From: Martelella lutilitoris
GTDB lineage: Bacteria; Pseudomonadota; Alphaproteobacteria; Rhizobiales; Rhizobiaceae
Direction: 5' to 3'
Assembly: GCF_016598595.1 (NCBI RefSeq)
Contig: NZ_CP066788.1
Span: 1 to 64,000, forward strand
DNA length: 64,000 bases
Part shown: positions 50,386 to 59,667 of the stretch, in pieces
Numbering within the stretch: the first letter of the stretch is position 1
Layout: every line of letters starts with the position of its first letter
Made by a program: the position numbers and the translations under genes
The notes under the pieces: generated by a model
Seen by the model: the letters and a program-made list of their open reading frames with translations, nothing else
Told to the model about the DNA's origin: nothing
The model's database searches: none

Positions 50386-52989
50386 ATGCCTATTTCGCGT
50401 TATCCCAGCCTGCAATCGAAACACGCAGATTTGACAAAAACGGACAACGCCGAGGCACAAGCCGACCAGACCGGCGAGGCCGCGCGACGCAATCCGGAAG
50501 CCGCCATTCTCGACCCCGAGCGCCTTCCGACCTGGCAGCGTCCCTTTGTGCTGGGTCCGAATGTCCGCTTCACACGCACCCCGCACAAGAAACATCCCGA
50601 GCCGGCGATGCCGGCCGCCACAGAAACGGAAGAGGCGGTTTTCGGACCGCATCTCCCTTCGCCGGCGACCGTGCTTCAGGAGCGTATCGCGGAAGAACTG
50701 ACCGCGGCGCGCGGCGCCCCAACCGGCGAACAGGCCTGGAACGCGAAGGATGAACAAGTGCCGACCGAGGTGGAACCGGTCGATACCACAGAAGCCGTGG
50801 AAGACTGGGCTCCGTCGATCCCCTGGTATCTTTCGGGGGACGCCGATATCGATACGGCTCTATCGGACGAGACCGACCATGCAAGCGCCGCCGATGATGC
50901 GACGCCCGAAACGTTGAGCGCGACAGCGCGCGCGCAACCCAATTGCTTCTCCTATCTCCCGGACGGGCTGGCATTCGAGATGATGGCGCTTGGCGGTATG
51001 GAAGCCCGCCCGGCGGAAGGGCGGACACAGGCGGAACCACCGGTCGGGACGGAGCCGCCTCAAGAAAGCGCGGACGCCGAACCCGCCGACCGTAACGCCG
51101 AAGCGGCGCAGGCCGACCTGACGAACCCGGCATGGACGGCGACCTCGGACGCCGTGGAAACCATCCTCGACGAGCAGGAAGAAAGCATCGGGGAGGGGCC
51201 ATCGCCGGTCTCGCTCTACCGGCAGGTTCTCCTGCACAGCCCGACGCGGTCTGGCGAAAAGGCAGCGTCGGATGAGCCATCAATGCCGACGGACCTCAAG
51301 GAAGACGCGGACGACGCTCCGGACGTTTCATCCGCCGAAGCGCTCGCGGATGGGCCGACGGAAAGCATCGCCACATATGTCGAGGAGGACGATTTCGACG
51401 CCGAGCCGGAACGGAAAGAGCGTGCCGGCGGTCCCCTCAATGTTCTGGCGCGGCATGAAGTCACCGACTTCGTCTTCCCGTCGATTGAATTGCTGCAAAC
51501 GCCGCGCGCGGACGAGGCCAACGAGTTCAGCCAGGAGGCGCTGGAGCAGAGCGCGGGCCTGCTGGAGAGCATTCTGGAGGATTTCGGCGTCAAGGGCGAG
51601 ATCATCGATGTCCGTCCGGGTCCCGTGGTCACGATGTACGAATTCGAACCGGCGCCGGGTGTCAAATCCTCGCGGGTGATCAACCTGTCGGATGACATAG
51701 CCCGCTCCATGTCCGCGCTTTCGGCGCGCGTCGCGGTCATTCCAGGCCGCAATGTGATCGGCATCGAGCTTCCGAATGAAGAGCGCGAGACCGTCTATCT
51801 GAGGGAGCTTTTCGAAAGCCGCCTCTATATGACAACGGATTTCCGCCTGCCGCTTTGCCTCGGCAAGAACATCGGCGGCGAACCGGTGGTCGCCGAACTC
51901 GCAAAGATGCCGCATCTTCTCGTCGCCGGAACAACGGGATCGGGAAAGTCGGTGGCGATCAACACAATGATCCTGTCGCTGCTCTACCATCTCCGTCCTG
52001 AAGAATGCCGGCTGATCATGGTCGACCCGAAAATGCTGGAACTCTCGGTCTATGACGGCATTCCGCATCTTCTGACGCCGGTGGTGACCGACCCGAAGAA
52101 GGCGGTTCTGGCGCTGAAATGGGCGGTGCGCGAGATGGAAGATCGGTACCGCAAGATGTCGCGGCTCGGCGTTCGCAATATCGACGGCTTCAACAAGCGT
52201 GTGGCGGAAGCGCGCGCGTCGGGTGAGACCATCATGGTATCGGTGCCCACCGGCTTCGACCGCACCACCGGCGATCAGATCTTCGAGGACCAGGAACTCG
52301 ATCTTTCGGCGCTGCCCTATATCGTCGTCATCGTCGACGAGATGGCGGACCTGATGATGGTCGCCGGCAAGGAGATCGAGGGCACGATCCAGCGTCTGGC
52401 GCAGATGGCGCGCGCGGCCGGCATCCACCTGATCATGGCAACGCAGCGTCCTTCGGTCGACGTCATCACCGGCACGATCAAGGCCAATTTCCCGACCCGC
52501 ATTTCCTTTCAGGTCACGTCCAAGATCGACAGTCGCACGATTCTCGGAGAGCAGGGCGCGGAATACCTGCTGGGGCAGGGGGACATGCTGCACATGAAGG
52601 GCGGCGGGCGGATTGCCCGCGTTCACGGCCCCTTTGTATCTGATTACGAGGTCGAAAAGGTCGTCGACCATCTGAAGACGCAAGGCACGCCCACCTATCT
52701 CGGCAGCGTCGTCGTCGACGAGGAGGAGGAAGAGAGCGAAGAAGATGGCGCCGTTTTCGATGCGACCGAAATGGCGACCGACGGCGACGATGCCGACGAA
52801 CTTTTCGCCAAGGCCGTCAAGATTGTCCAGCGCGACAAGAAGTGTTCGACATCCTATATCCAGCGTCGCCTGTCGATCGGCTACAACCGTGCCGCCTCGC
52901 TGGTCGAGCGCATGGAGCGGGAAGGGCTTGTCGGCCCCGCCAACCATGTCGGCAAGCGTGAGATCCTCGATGGCGGTACAGCCGGCTGA
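50386..52989 (+). CDS. FtsK-type DNA translocase without N-terminal membrane domain
   Basis: This 867-aa protein has a long acidic, low-complexity N-terminus (about 1-330) and a complete FtsK motor: Walker [14 protein letters not shown] near 515, Walker [15 protein letters not shown] near 645, [13 protein letters not shown], and a C-terminal gamma winged-helix domain ([34 protein letters not shown]). The four membrane helices of cell-division FtsK are missing. The gamma domain usually binds oriented chromosome sequences. The exact start is uncertain; 50386 has no clear ribosome-binding site. Confidence 0.85.
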   Translation: MPISRYPSLQSKHADLTKTDNAEAQADQTGEAARRNPEAAILDPERLPTWQRPFVLGPNVRFTRTPHKKHPEPAMPAATETEEAVFGPHLPSPATVLQERIAEELTAARGAPTGEQAWNAKDEQVPTEVEPVDTTEAVEDWAPSIPWYLSGDADIDTALSDETDHASAADDATPETLSATARAQPNCFSYLPDGLAFEMMALGGMEARPAEGRTQAEPPVGTEPPQESADAEPADRNAEAAQADLTNPAWTATSDAVETILDEQEESIGEGPSPVSLYRQVLLHSPTRSGEKAASDEPSMPTDLKEDADDAPDVSSAEALADGPTESIATYVEEDDFDAEPERKERAGGPLNVLARHEVTDFVFPSIELLQTPRADEANEFSQEALEQSAGLLESILEDFGVKGEIIDVRPGPVVTMYEFEPAPGVKSSRVINLSDDIARSMSALSARVAVIPGRNVIGIELPNEERETVYLRELFESRLYMTTDFRLPLCLGKNIGGEPVVAELAKMPHLLVAGTTGSGKSVAINTMILSLLYHLRPEECRLIMVDPKMLELSVYDGIPHLLTPVVTDPKKAVLALKWAVREMEDRYRKMSRLGVRNIDGFNKRVAEARASGETIMVSVPTGFDRTTGDQIFEDQELDLSALPYIVVIVDEMADLMMVAGKEIEGTIQRLAQMARAAGIHLIMATQRPSVDVITGTIKANFPTRISFQVTSKIDSRTILGEQGAEYLLGQGDMLHMKGGGRIARVHGPFVSDYEVEKVVDHLKTQGTPTYLGSVVVDEEEEESEEDGAVFDATEMATDGDDADELFAKAVKIVQRDKKCSTSYIQRRLSIGYNRAASLVERMEREGLVGPANHVGKREILDGGTAG

Positions 52990-53149
52990 TCCGGCTTCCG
53001 GGCCGTTCGAGGGGGACTTTGCGGTATGCTCGCGCCCGCACGCCTCGCAATGAGCGGCGCCTCTCCGGGATTGCGTTTGTCACCCGGTCCTGCGGGGTTT
53101 GTCGAATCAGAAAAATCCCGATCGGGAAGACATAGTCTTTTTGCTTCAA

Positions 53150-53206
53150 AACTTCCCTTTCGGTAAGTTTTCTTTGGCGTTCATGAAACTTCCTGTACGG
53201 TAAGCC
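53150..53206. promoter_or_regulatory. Two operator-like repeats upstream of the HTH gene
   Basis: AACTTCCCTTTCGGTAAGTT (53150-53169) is an inverted repeat, and AACTTCCTGTACGGTAAGCC (53187-53206) is a close copy, 37 bases apart. Both have the pattern TTCC-N4/5-GGTAAG. They lie 32-88 bases upstream of the HTH start, as expected for autoregulation by a HipB-type repressor. Confidence 0.55.
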
Positions 53207-53237
53207 GAGCCGGCTTCAAACTGCAGCGGGAGATGAC

Positions 53238-53495
53238 ATGATCAGGTCGGCACGGGATTTCTGCACGCTCGTCAGGGCTAGACGGAAAGCATGCGGCTGG
53301 ACGCAAACCGAGCTTGCGCGTCGCGCCGGCACTGGCGAGCGGTTCATCGTGGAACTGGAGGCCGGCAAGCCGAACTGCCAGCTCGAAAAGGCGCTGATCG
53401 TCGCCCGCGCGGTCGGCCTTGAACTGGGCGACCTGAAGGACCGCTCTCGGCCGGGGGGAAGAAACGGAACTCGGCTTCCTGCCGACTTTCGGTAA
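53238..53495 (+). CDS. HipB-like XRE-family HTH regulator
   Basis: This 85-aa protein has a clear helix-turn-helix (LVRARRKACGWTQTELARRAGTGERFIVELEAGKPNCQLEKALIVARAVGLEL), close to HipB antitoxins. No intact hipA follows. A short in-frame stretch at about 53500-53580 (DDIIFYEHLPVGRLITENG) may be a remnant of a partner gene. Two operator-like repeats lie directly upstream. It may be an orphan regulator or the surviving half of a toxin-antitoxin pair. Confidence 0.75.
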   Translation: MIRSARDFCTLVRARRKACGWTQTELARRAGTGERFIVELEAGKPNCQLEKALIVARAVGLELGDLKDRSRPGGRNGTRLPADFR

Positions 53496-53683
53496 CCGGC
53501 GATGACATCATTTTCTATGAACATCTGCCGGTAGGACGGCTGATCACGGAAAACGGATGGCGGCAAGGCCCGGACAACATGTCCGCCGAACGGACAGAGC
53601 GCATTTGCACCTGTCCTTCCCGCGCGCAAAGGGCGATTGTTGTCGCGTCCCAGCCTCAGCGCCATCAAACGGAGCCGTTCGCC

Positions 53684-54223
53684 ATGACCGAGAAAACGAC
53701 CCTGCCGCCGCTTGAGGACCGCGACTGGCCGGCGGAGATCGCCGACATGAAGGATGGTTTCGCCGGCACGCTGAACGTCTATCGCACCATGGCGCATCAT
53801 CCGGACCTGCTCAGCGCCTGGGCGCCGCTTCGCCGACATGTGGTGCAGGAAAGCGCGCTCGGACCGGAACGCTCCGAGTTGGTGATCCTCCGCGTCGCCT
53901 TCCGCCTCGGCGCAGCCTATGAGTGGAACCACCATGTTGATCGGGCAACAAAGCTCGGCTTTTCAGCACAACGCATCGCGGCCCTTCGCGCCGTGCCGGA
54001 AGGCGAGGACGGGCTGCTCGCCCGCGCCGTCGATATGCTGATTGACACGCATCGGCTTTCGCCCGCGATCGAGACAGCGCTTGCCGAAGCGTTCGGGCGG
54101 CCCGCCGTGTTTGACCTGATGGCAACGGTCGGCTTTTACTCCGTGCTCGGCTATATCGTGATGACCTATGCCACCCCGCTCGACTCCGGCATCGCCGATG
54201 TGTTTGCCGGGCCGGACGAATAA
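53684..54223 (+). CDS. Carboxymuconolactone decarboxylase-family protein
   Basis: This 179-aa protein has the AhpD/CMD helical fold: GPERSELVILRVAFRLGAAYEWNHHVDRATKLGFSAQRIAALR with the conserved Glu and His (EWNHH). The AhpD CxxC motif is missing, so it is nearer to the carboxymuconolactone decarboxylase side. I start at the ATG at 53684; a longer frame to 53579 is low in similarity. It is convergent with the IclR gene and near the aromatic operon, so a role in ring-cleavage product metabolism is possible. Confidence 0.75.
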   Translation: MTEKTTLPPLEDRDWPAEIADMKDGFAGTLNVYRTMAHHPDLLSAWAPLRRHVVQESALGPERSELVILRVAFRLGAAYEWNHHVDRATKLGFSAQRIAALRAVPEGEDGLLARAVDMLIDTHRLSPAIETALAEAFGRPAVFDLMATVGFYSVLGYIVMTYATPLDSGIADVFAGPDE

Positions 54224-54227
54224 ACGG

Positions 54228-55028
54228 TCAGTCCGGTGCGCCATTGAGGGCAGCGGCGATCCGCGCCGCGATTTCGGCAAGCGGCGCGGCGCCTGTTTCA
54301 AGGGCCTTTTCCGTCGTCATCGCCGAACGGATCCAGATCATCGAAACGCAGCCAGTAATGCCTTCGGCAGTCAGGATGGGCACGGCGAGCGAAGCGGTTT
54401 GCGGCCGGAACTCGCCGCCGTCGCGGATGGCGATGCCGCGCGCCCGCGTTTCCGCCAGCATGCGATCGAGAAACACCGGCGCGAGAAAAGGCTGGTCCGC
54501 CGGATCGCCGAGACGGCTCAGATGTTCGAGAATATGCCGGCGTTCCCCTTCCGGGCAGAAGGCGAGGTAGGCGCGGCCGGCGGAGGTCCGCAGCATCGGC
54601 ATGCGATAGCCGGTCATGGCGCGGTCGATGGAAAGCGGCGAGCGGTTATGCGTCGTTTCCTGGATCACCATGGAAAAATGGTCATGAACCGAGAGATCGA
54701 GCGGCCAGACAAGCCGCGCGGCGTATTCGGCGAAGATCGGGCCGGAGACCTGGCAGAGCTCCGAGGTCGCGGCATAGCCATCGCCAAGGCTCGCGGCAAG
54801 CCGCGTGACCCTGACGAGGCTCGAACTCGGCGACAGCGCCACATAGCCCGACTCCTCCAGCGTTTCGAGCAGGCGGTAGACTGTCGGACGCGGAATGTCG
54901 AGCGCGCGGGCGATCTCGCCCACCCGCGCGGCACCCCTGGCATTGATAAAGCGCAGGATCGCCAGACCGCGCGTCAGTGCGCGGACACCTTCATTCCTGC
55001 GCGGCCGTTTCGGCATCGGGTCATCCAT
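54228..55028 (-). CDS. IclR-family transcriptional regulator
   Basis: This 266-aa protein has an N-terminal winged helix (LAILRFINARGAARVGEIARALDIPRPTVYRLLETLEESGYV) and an IclR effector-binding domain (about 80-260, RTSAGRAYLAFCPEGERR, GEFRPQTASLAVPILTAEG). IclR members of this type often activate or repress aromatic catabolic operons with a pathway intermediate as effector. It is on the same strand and directly downstream of the TRAP-dioxygenase operon. The start is the ATG at 55028. Confidence 0.88.
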   Translation of the reverse strand: MDDPMPKRPRRNEGVRALTRGLAILRFINARGAARVGEIARALDIPRPTVYRLLETLEESGYVALSPSSSLVRVTRLAASLGDGYAATSELCQVSGPIFAEYAARLVWPLDLSVHDHFSMVIQETTHNRSPLSIDRAMTGYRMPMLRTSAGRAYLAFCPEGERRHILEHLSRLGDPADQPFLAPVFLDRMLAETRARGIAIRDGGEFRPQTASLAVPILTAEGITGCVSMIWIRSAMTTEKALETGAAPLAEIAARIAAALNGAPD

Positions 55029-55197
55029 TGTGAAGATATGGCATGCGGGCAATGGGTGTTGAAGCGGATTCTGCCCTGCCACTTCGTTCGGAAGACGATT
55101 TGCATCGCGGAGCCAGCCGCCTTCAATCTCCCCCTTGGGGGGAGATCGTTAGGTGCCGATCAGCCGCCTTGCCCCTTCAACCGACCGCCGCAGCGCC

Positions 55198-56040
55198 TCA
55201 GACTTCGTCGCGAACCGGATTGGCGAGCGTGCCGATGCCGGAAATCTCGACTTCGCAGACATCGCCGTCGCGCATGAAGAGCGGCGGCGTACGCCGCGCG
55301 CCGACCCCGCCCGGAGTGCCGGAGACGATGACGTCGCCGGGCAGGAGCGGCAGGATGGTCGAGCAATAGGCGATCAGCTTCGGGATCGACGTAATCAGCA
55401 GCGAAACGTCTGTGTCCTGAACGACCTGGCCGTTGAGCCGGGTCTGGAGGTGGAGTTTCGTCGGGTCCGGAATTTCGTCCGCCGTTACCATGAAGGGGCC
55501 GAAGCCGCCTGTTCCGGCGAAGGTCTTGCCGGGCATGAACTGGTGCGTGTGCTTCTGCCAGTCGCGCACCGAACCGTCATTGTAGCAGGCATAGCCGGCG
55601 ACATGGGACAGCGCTTCGGCCTCCGGGATTCGGCGTCCCTCCTTTCCGATGATCACCGCGAGTTCGCCCTCATAGTCGAACTCGATGCTCTCCTTCGGGC
55701 GGATCAGCGGCTGGCCATGGCCGATCTGGCTGCCGGCATAGCGGGCGAAAAGCACGGGATTGACGGTTTCCTGCCGTCCGGTTTCCTCGACATGGGCATG
55801 ATAATTGAGGCCGACGCAGATGATCTTGTCGGGATCGGGAATGACCGGCAGATGCGCGACCGCGTCGAAGGCGAAATCGGCCGGCTCGCCGAGAAAAGCC
55901 TCGGCGCGGGTGAGATCGCCCGCCGCGAGGAAGGCGCGCAGCGTCTTTTCCGGCAGACGCGGGGCAAGATCGACGATCCCCTTGTCGGTGACGAGACCGT
56001 AGCTTGCGTTTCCGTTGATTAGATAAGAGCAGAGTTTCAT
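55198..56040 (-). CDS. Fumarylacetoacetate hydrolase-family enzyme
   Basis: This 280-aa protein has the FAH fold: CVGLNYHAHVEETG, PVLFARYAGSQIGHGQPLIRP, and the metal-binding acids in SIEFDYEGELAVIIGKEGR. Members cleave C-C bonds of acylpyruvates or hydrate/isomerise products of ring cleavage. It starts three bases after the hydroxylase gene and is the last enzyme of the operon. The most likely step is hydrolysis of the ring-opened product of the extradiol dioxygenase. Confidence 0.88.
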   Translation of the reverse strand: MKLCSYLINGNASYGLVTDKGIVDLAPRLPEKTLRAFLAAGDLTRAEAFLGEPADFAFDAVAHLPVIPDPDKIICVGLNYHAHVEETGRQETVNPVLFARYAGSQIGHGQPLIRPKESIEFDYEGELAVIIGKEGRRIPEAEALSHVAGYACYNDGSVRDWQKHTHQFMPGKTFAGTGGFGPFMVTADEIPDPTKLHLQTRLNGQVVQDTDVSLLITSIPKLIAYCSTILPLLPGDVIVSGTPGGVGARRTPPLFMRDGDVCEVEISGIGTLANPVRDEV

Positions 56041-56043
56041 GTA

Positions 56044-57540
56044 TCAGACCATTTCCGGGTGAGGCGTTTCAGAGGGGTTGGGGAGGACGAGCGCCAATAG
56101 CGCTTCAAGTTCGGCCCGGCTGTCGGCCGCGCCGAGCGTGTGGCGATCGGGGCGGATGACGGCAGCGCGGGCGCCGAGGCGGGTGAGGTGTTCGCCCGCA
56201 TCCGGCGATGTTTTCGTGGTGACGAGACAGACGCTTTCGGGAAGGGCGAGCCCTTCGACAAGGTCGGCCTCCGCGACGACGACGAAGCGATGGCGCATCG
56301 CCTCATCCATCAGCCGTCCGTCATTGAGACGCGGCTGGCCGAAGAGGCGGCCGGCCTTCTCGCCGCGCCCAAGGCCGGGGCCGAGCGGCGGGGCGATGCT
56401 CTCCATCCGCGCCGAACCATCGGCAGCGGGAAGGGCGGCCTCCAGCGCCTCTTTCGTGCCGCAGGTATTGATCAACCCGCCGAGACGCACCGCGGTCTTG
56501 ATATATTCGCGGGCATTCGGCTTGCGCTCGCTCTCATAGCTGTCGAGCAGCCGTTCGGCTGCGGCGCCTTGAACCTTGCCCTGGCAGACCAGCGCCAGTT
56601 TCCAGTAGAGATTGGCGACGTCGCGGGTTCCCGCGCACATGCCCTGGCCCATGAAGGGCGGCGTCTGGTGGCAGGCATCGCCGGCGAGAAAAAGCCGGCC
56701 CTTGCGCCAGTCCTCGGCCACAAGGGAATGAAAGACATAGACGGCGGCGCGCTCGAGTTCCGCCTCCTCCGGCCGCAGCCAGGGCGCCAGGATCTCCCAG
56801 ACCTTGTCCGGCCGGGTGATGGCGACGCTGTCCTCGTCGTCGAGCACCGTCAGCTCCCAGCGCCGCCTGAGGCCGGGCCCGCGCACATAGGTCGCCGGGC
56901 GCTCGGGCACGCAATACTGGATCGAATGATCGCCGAGTTCGGGCTTGTCTTGGTTGAGGATCACGTCGACCACCAGCCAGCGCTCGTGAAAGCCGTAATC
57001 CTCCATGCCGGTCTCGATATAACGGCGCACGATCGAGCGGGCGCCATCGCAGCCGACGACATAACCGGCCGTCACGTGCTCCACCTTGCCGCGGCTCATG
57101 TCCTCGTACCTCATTTCGACATGGCCGCCGCGATCTTCGATGTAAAAGACATCGGCGCGGGTGAGCACGGTCACGTTCTGATATGCGGAAAGGCCGTCAC
57201 GCAACAGCTTTTCGAGGTCCGGCTGATGAAAGCGGTAATTCGCCCGCCAGCCCTGCGGTCCGGTGCCTTGCGGGCGCGGCCAGTCGAGCAGCAGTTTGCC
57301 GTTGCCATCGACAAAGCGCATGCCGGGATGCATTGCCGTCAGCGGCTCGATCGCCTCGGCGATGCCGATCCACTGGAAGACGCGCATCACCTCGGCGTCG
57401 AAATGCACCGCGCGCGGCAGGTGATAGGCCGCCGTCTCGCGCTCCAGCACCAGGACCTTCAGCCCGCACTGGCCGAGAAGATGGGCGAGCGTCGCGCCCG
57501 CCGGTCCATAGCCGACAATAGCAACGTCAAAATGATCCAT
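56044..57540 (-). CDS. FAD-dependent aromatic ring hydroxylase (MhpA-like)
   Basis: This 498-aa flavoprotein monooxygenase has the FAD-binding GYGPAGATLAHLLGQCGLKVLVLERE at residues 11-36, the DG motif (GYVVGCDGARSIVRR) and the GD motif (LFLAGDACHQTPPFMGQG). It matches 3-(3-hydroxyphenyl)propionate hydroxylase (MhpA) and related enzymes that add an ortho hydroxyl to a phenol ring with NADH. With the adjacent extradiol dioxygenase it would produce and then cleave a catechol. It lies two bases from the dioxygenase gene. Confidence 0.87.
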   Translation of the reverse strand: MDHFDVAIVGYGPAGATLAHLLGQCGLKVLVLERETAAYHLPRAVHFDAEVMRVFQWIGIAEAIEPLTAMHPGMRFVDGNGKLLLDWPRPQGTGPQGWRANYRFHQPDLEKLLRDGLSAYQNVTVLTRADVFYIEDRGGHVEMRYEDMSRGKVEHVTAGYVVGCDGARSIVRRYIETGMEDYGFHERWLVVDVILNQDKPELGDHSIQYCVPERPATYVRGPGLRRRWELTVLDDEDSVAITRPDKVWEILAPWLRPEEAELERAAVYVFHSLVAEDWRKGRLFLAGDACHQTPPFMGQGMCAGTRDVANLYWKLALVCQGKVQGAAAERLLDSYESERKPNAREYIKTAVRLGGLINTCGTKEALEAALPAADGSARMESIAPPLGPGLGRGEKAGRLFGQPRLNDGRLMDEAMRHRFVVVAEADLVEGLALPESVCLVTTKTSPDAGEHLTRLGARAAVIRPDRHTLGAADSRAELEALLALVLPNPSETPHPEMV

Positions 57541-57542
57541 GT

Positions 57543-58523
57543 TCAGCCCTTTCGTTTGGCAAGTTCACCGAAAAGCCAGGGGCAATCGGCCACCGGCGGC
57601 GCGCGCCGCCCCCTGGCAGCCGCGTCGAGGCGCATGTCGCGCAGCCGTTTGCGGCCGCCCTCTTCGGTCAGGTAAAGTCGTTCATGGCCCCAGTAGCTCG
57701 GCCCGTCATGGGTCTCGTGCGGCTCCCAGGTGTTCGGATCGATCAGCCGCCCGCCCCAGCCGTTCTCGACGAAAAAGCCCGACGGCGAGTTGGCGTAGAA
57801 GGAGGTCATGTAGTCATTGGTGTGGCGGCCGAGCGTATAGGCAAGCCGCCCTTCCTCGAGCCCGGCAAGGTCGTAACCCTGACCGACATCGTCGAGGTTC
57901 TGGAACTCAACCATAAAATGATGGAAGCCGAGCTTTCCGGAGCCCACCATGGCGAAGGAGTGGTGGCGCTGGTTCAGATGGAAGAAATAGAGGCCATAGG
58001 GTTCGAGCCCGTAATCGGACACATGGAAATCGAGAAGGTCGCGGTAAAACGGCATCATCACCGCGATGTCGGTCACATGCAGCACCGCATGGCCCATGCC
58101 GAGCGGCCCGGTCATGAAGCCGTCGATCGGCCGGCCGGGCACGAAGGGGTCGCTCGCGATCATCGGCGCGTGAAACAGTTCGACGCGATTGCCGCCAGGA
58201 TCGGCAAAGTGGATGAGATCGCCGACGAAGCGGCGGTCGGCGAGTTCGCGAGACCCCCGCGTCACCTTCACGCCGGCCCTGTCGAGCCTCGCCGCATAAG
58301 CTTCGAGATCGTCGCGGTCTTCGACTTCAAAGCCGAGGAAGGCGAGCGTTTCGCCAGGCTCGTCGGAAACGAGGAGGCGCTGCACCCGGTCATCCATGCG
58401 GAAGGCCATCGCCTTGCCGCCGCGATCGATCTTCTGCATGCCGAGCAGCCTTCCGGCGAAATCGGACCAGTCGTCGAGCCGGTCGGAGCGCACGCCGAGA
58501 TAGCCCAGTGCATTGATTGCCAT
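57543..58523 (-). CDS. Two-domain extradiol ring-cleavage dioxygenase (BphC-like, VOC fold)
   Basis: This 326-aa protein has two VOC domains with the iron ligands of extradiol dioxygenases in the second: His in GHAVLHVTD, His in LGFHHFMVEFQN and Glu in SGFFVENGWGGR. It cleaves a catechol ring next to the hydroxyls. I chose the ATG at 58523, which has GGGAG seven bases upstream; the frame reads further up but has no ribosome-binding site there. It is the first enzyme gene after the TRAP transporter genes. Confidence 0.88.
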   Translation of the reverse strand: MAINALGYLGVRSDRLDDWSDFAGRLLGMQKIDRGGKAMAFRMDDRVQRLLVSDEPGETLAFLGFEVEDRDDLEAYAARLDRAGVKVTRGSRELADRRFVGDLIHFADPGGNRVELFHAPMIASDPFVPGRPIDGFMTGPLGMGHAVLHVTDIAVMMPFYRDLLDFHVSDYGLEPYGLYFFHLNQRHHSFAMVGSGKLGFHHFMVEFQNLDDVGQGYDLAGLEEGRLAYTLGRHTNDYMTSFYANSPSGFFVENGWGGRLIDPNTWEPHETHDGPSYWGHERLYLTEEGGRKRLRDMRLDAAARGRRAPPVADCPWLFGELAKRKG

Positions 58524-58633
58524 GGTCATTCTCCCACAGAAAAGTGTGTTGAGGCCCGAGCATAACCGGTGAAACCGGTTGCTCTGAGAACCAATCCGCG
58601 CCCGTCCGCTGGGCGGACGCGGATCGTCGAAGG

Positions 58634-59638
58634 CTATTCGGCCGAGGCCTTGCGGGCGTCTTCGAGCACGGCACTGGCCGTTTCCGCGTCGCTCTGCTCG
58701 CTGACCCATTTGTCGGCGGCCCCCGAAAGCGCATCGTTCCAGAGAGCCGTGTCGGCATCGCTCAGCACGACGAAATCGACCTTGCCGGCGGCGCGATAGT
58801 CGGCCTCGATCGCGGCGTCGGCGGCATCAACGGTGGCTGCGATCTTTGCCGCTTCGCTCGTTCCCGACATCGCGTCGATCGCGGCGCGGTCGGCCTCGGG
58901 CAGGGCCTCATAGGTCCTTTTGTTCATCAGGATCGCCATCGGCTGGGCGGTGAATTTCAGCGTCGTGATCGATGGCGCCACCTCGTCGAGGCGGAAGGTC
59001 TTGTAGGCATCCATCACCCAGGCGGCGCCGGAGACCACGCCGCGCTCGAGATTCTCATAGACCTGCGGCGCTGGGATGGAGACGCCCGAGGCCCCGAGCA
59101 TCTCGTAGAGCGTCGAGCCGAACTGCGAGGGCGTGCGCAGCTTCAGTCCCGCCATCTGGTCCGGCGTCGTCACGCCCTTGCCGGCCATGAACAGGCGGTA
59201 GCCGGGCGTGGTGAAGAGCGCGATGACCTTGTAGTCGGCATATTCCTTTTCCAGAGCTCCCTTGTCCCAGAGTGCGCTCAGAATGTGCGTGCCCTGCTCG
59301 GAGCTTCGGGCAAGGCCGGGCACTTCGACCACGCCCGACATCGGAAACAGGCCCGGCGTATAGGTCGGCACCACCAGCGCGACGTCGGCGACGCCGGCCT
59401 TCACCAGTTCGGCCTGGGCCGGCGGCGCGCCGAGAATGGCGCCCGGATAGAGCTTGAAGGCATTTCCCTCCGAGAGCTTCGCATTGACCGCATCGATCCA
59501 GGGCTGCAGGATCTGCGCGGAATAAAAGCCCTGCGGCGGCTCGTGCGAGGAGACCCGCATTTCCCGGGCCTGGGCCGCAAGCGGCGCCCCGAGAACCAGC
59601 GCCAGGGCGGCGGCCTTTAACAAAAGTCTGAACATCAT
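58634..59638 (-). CDS. dctP: TRAP transporter solute-binding protein (DctP family)
   Basis: This 334-aa protein has a signal peptide (RLLLKAAALALVLGAPLAAQA) and a DctP-type binding domain (MRVSSHEPPQGFYSAQILQPWIDAVN, GLKLRTPSQFGSTLYEMLG with the ligand-binding Arg region). TRAP systems move carboxylates with sodium. It lies 29 bases downstream of the large permease and 110 bases upstream of the dioxygenase, in the same operon. Its substrate is probably an aromatic or related acid, by context. Confidence 0.88.
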   Translation of the reverse strand: MMFRLLLKAAALALVLGAPLAAQAREMRVSSHEPPQGFYSAQILQPWIDAVNAKLSEGNAFKLYPGAILGAPPAQAELVKAGVADVALVVPTYTPGLFPMSGVVEVPGLARSSEQGTHILSALWDKGALEKEYADYKVIALFTTPGYRLFMAGKGVTTPDQMAGLKLRTPSQFGSTLYEMLGASGVSIPAPQVYENLERGVVSGAAWVMDAYKTFRLDEVAPSITTLKFTAQPMAILMNKRTYEALPEADRAAIDAMSGTSEAAKIAATVDAADAAIEADYRAAGKVDFVVLSDADTALWNDALSGAADKWVSEQSDAETASAVLEDARKASAE

Positions 59639-59667
59639 TCTTCCTCCCTTGATGACAGTTCGCGAAA

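Noticed and set aside
51328..52947. Minus-strand frame of 539 codons opposite ftsK
   Set aside because: No domain, and the plus strand encodes a clear FtsK motor.
56140..57675. Plus-strand frame of 511 codons opposite the hydroxylase
   Set aside because: The minus strand has an intact FAD monooxygenase; this frame is a shadow.
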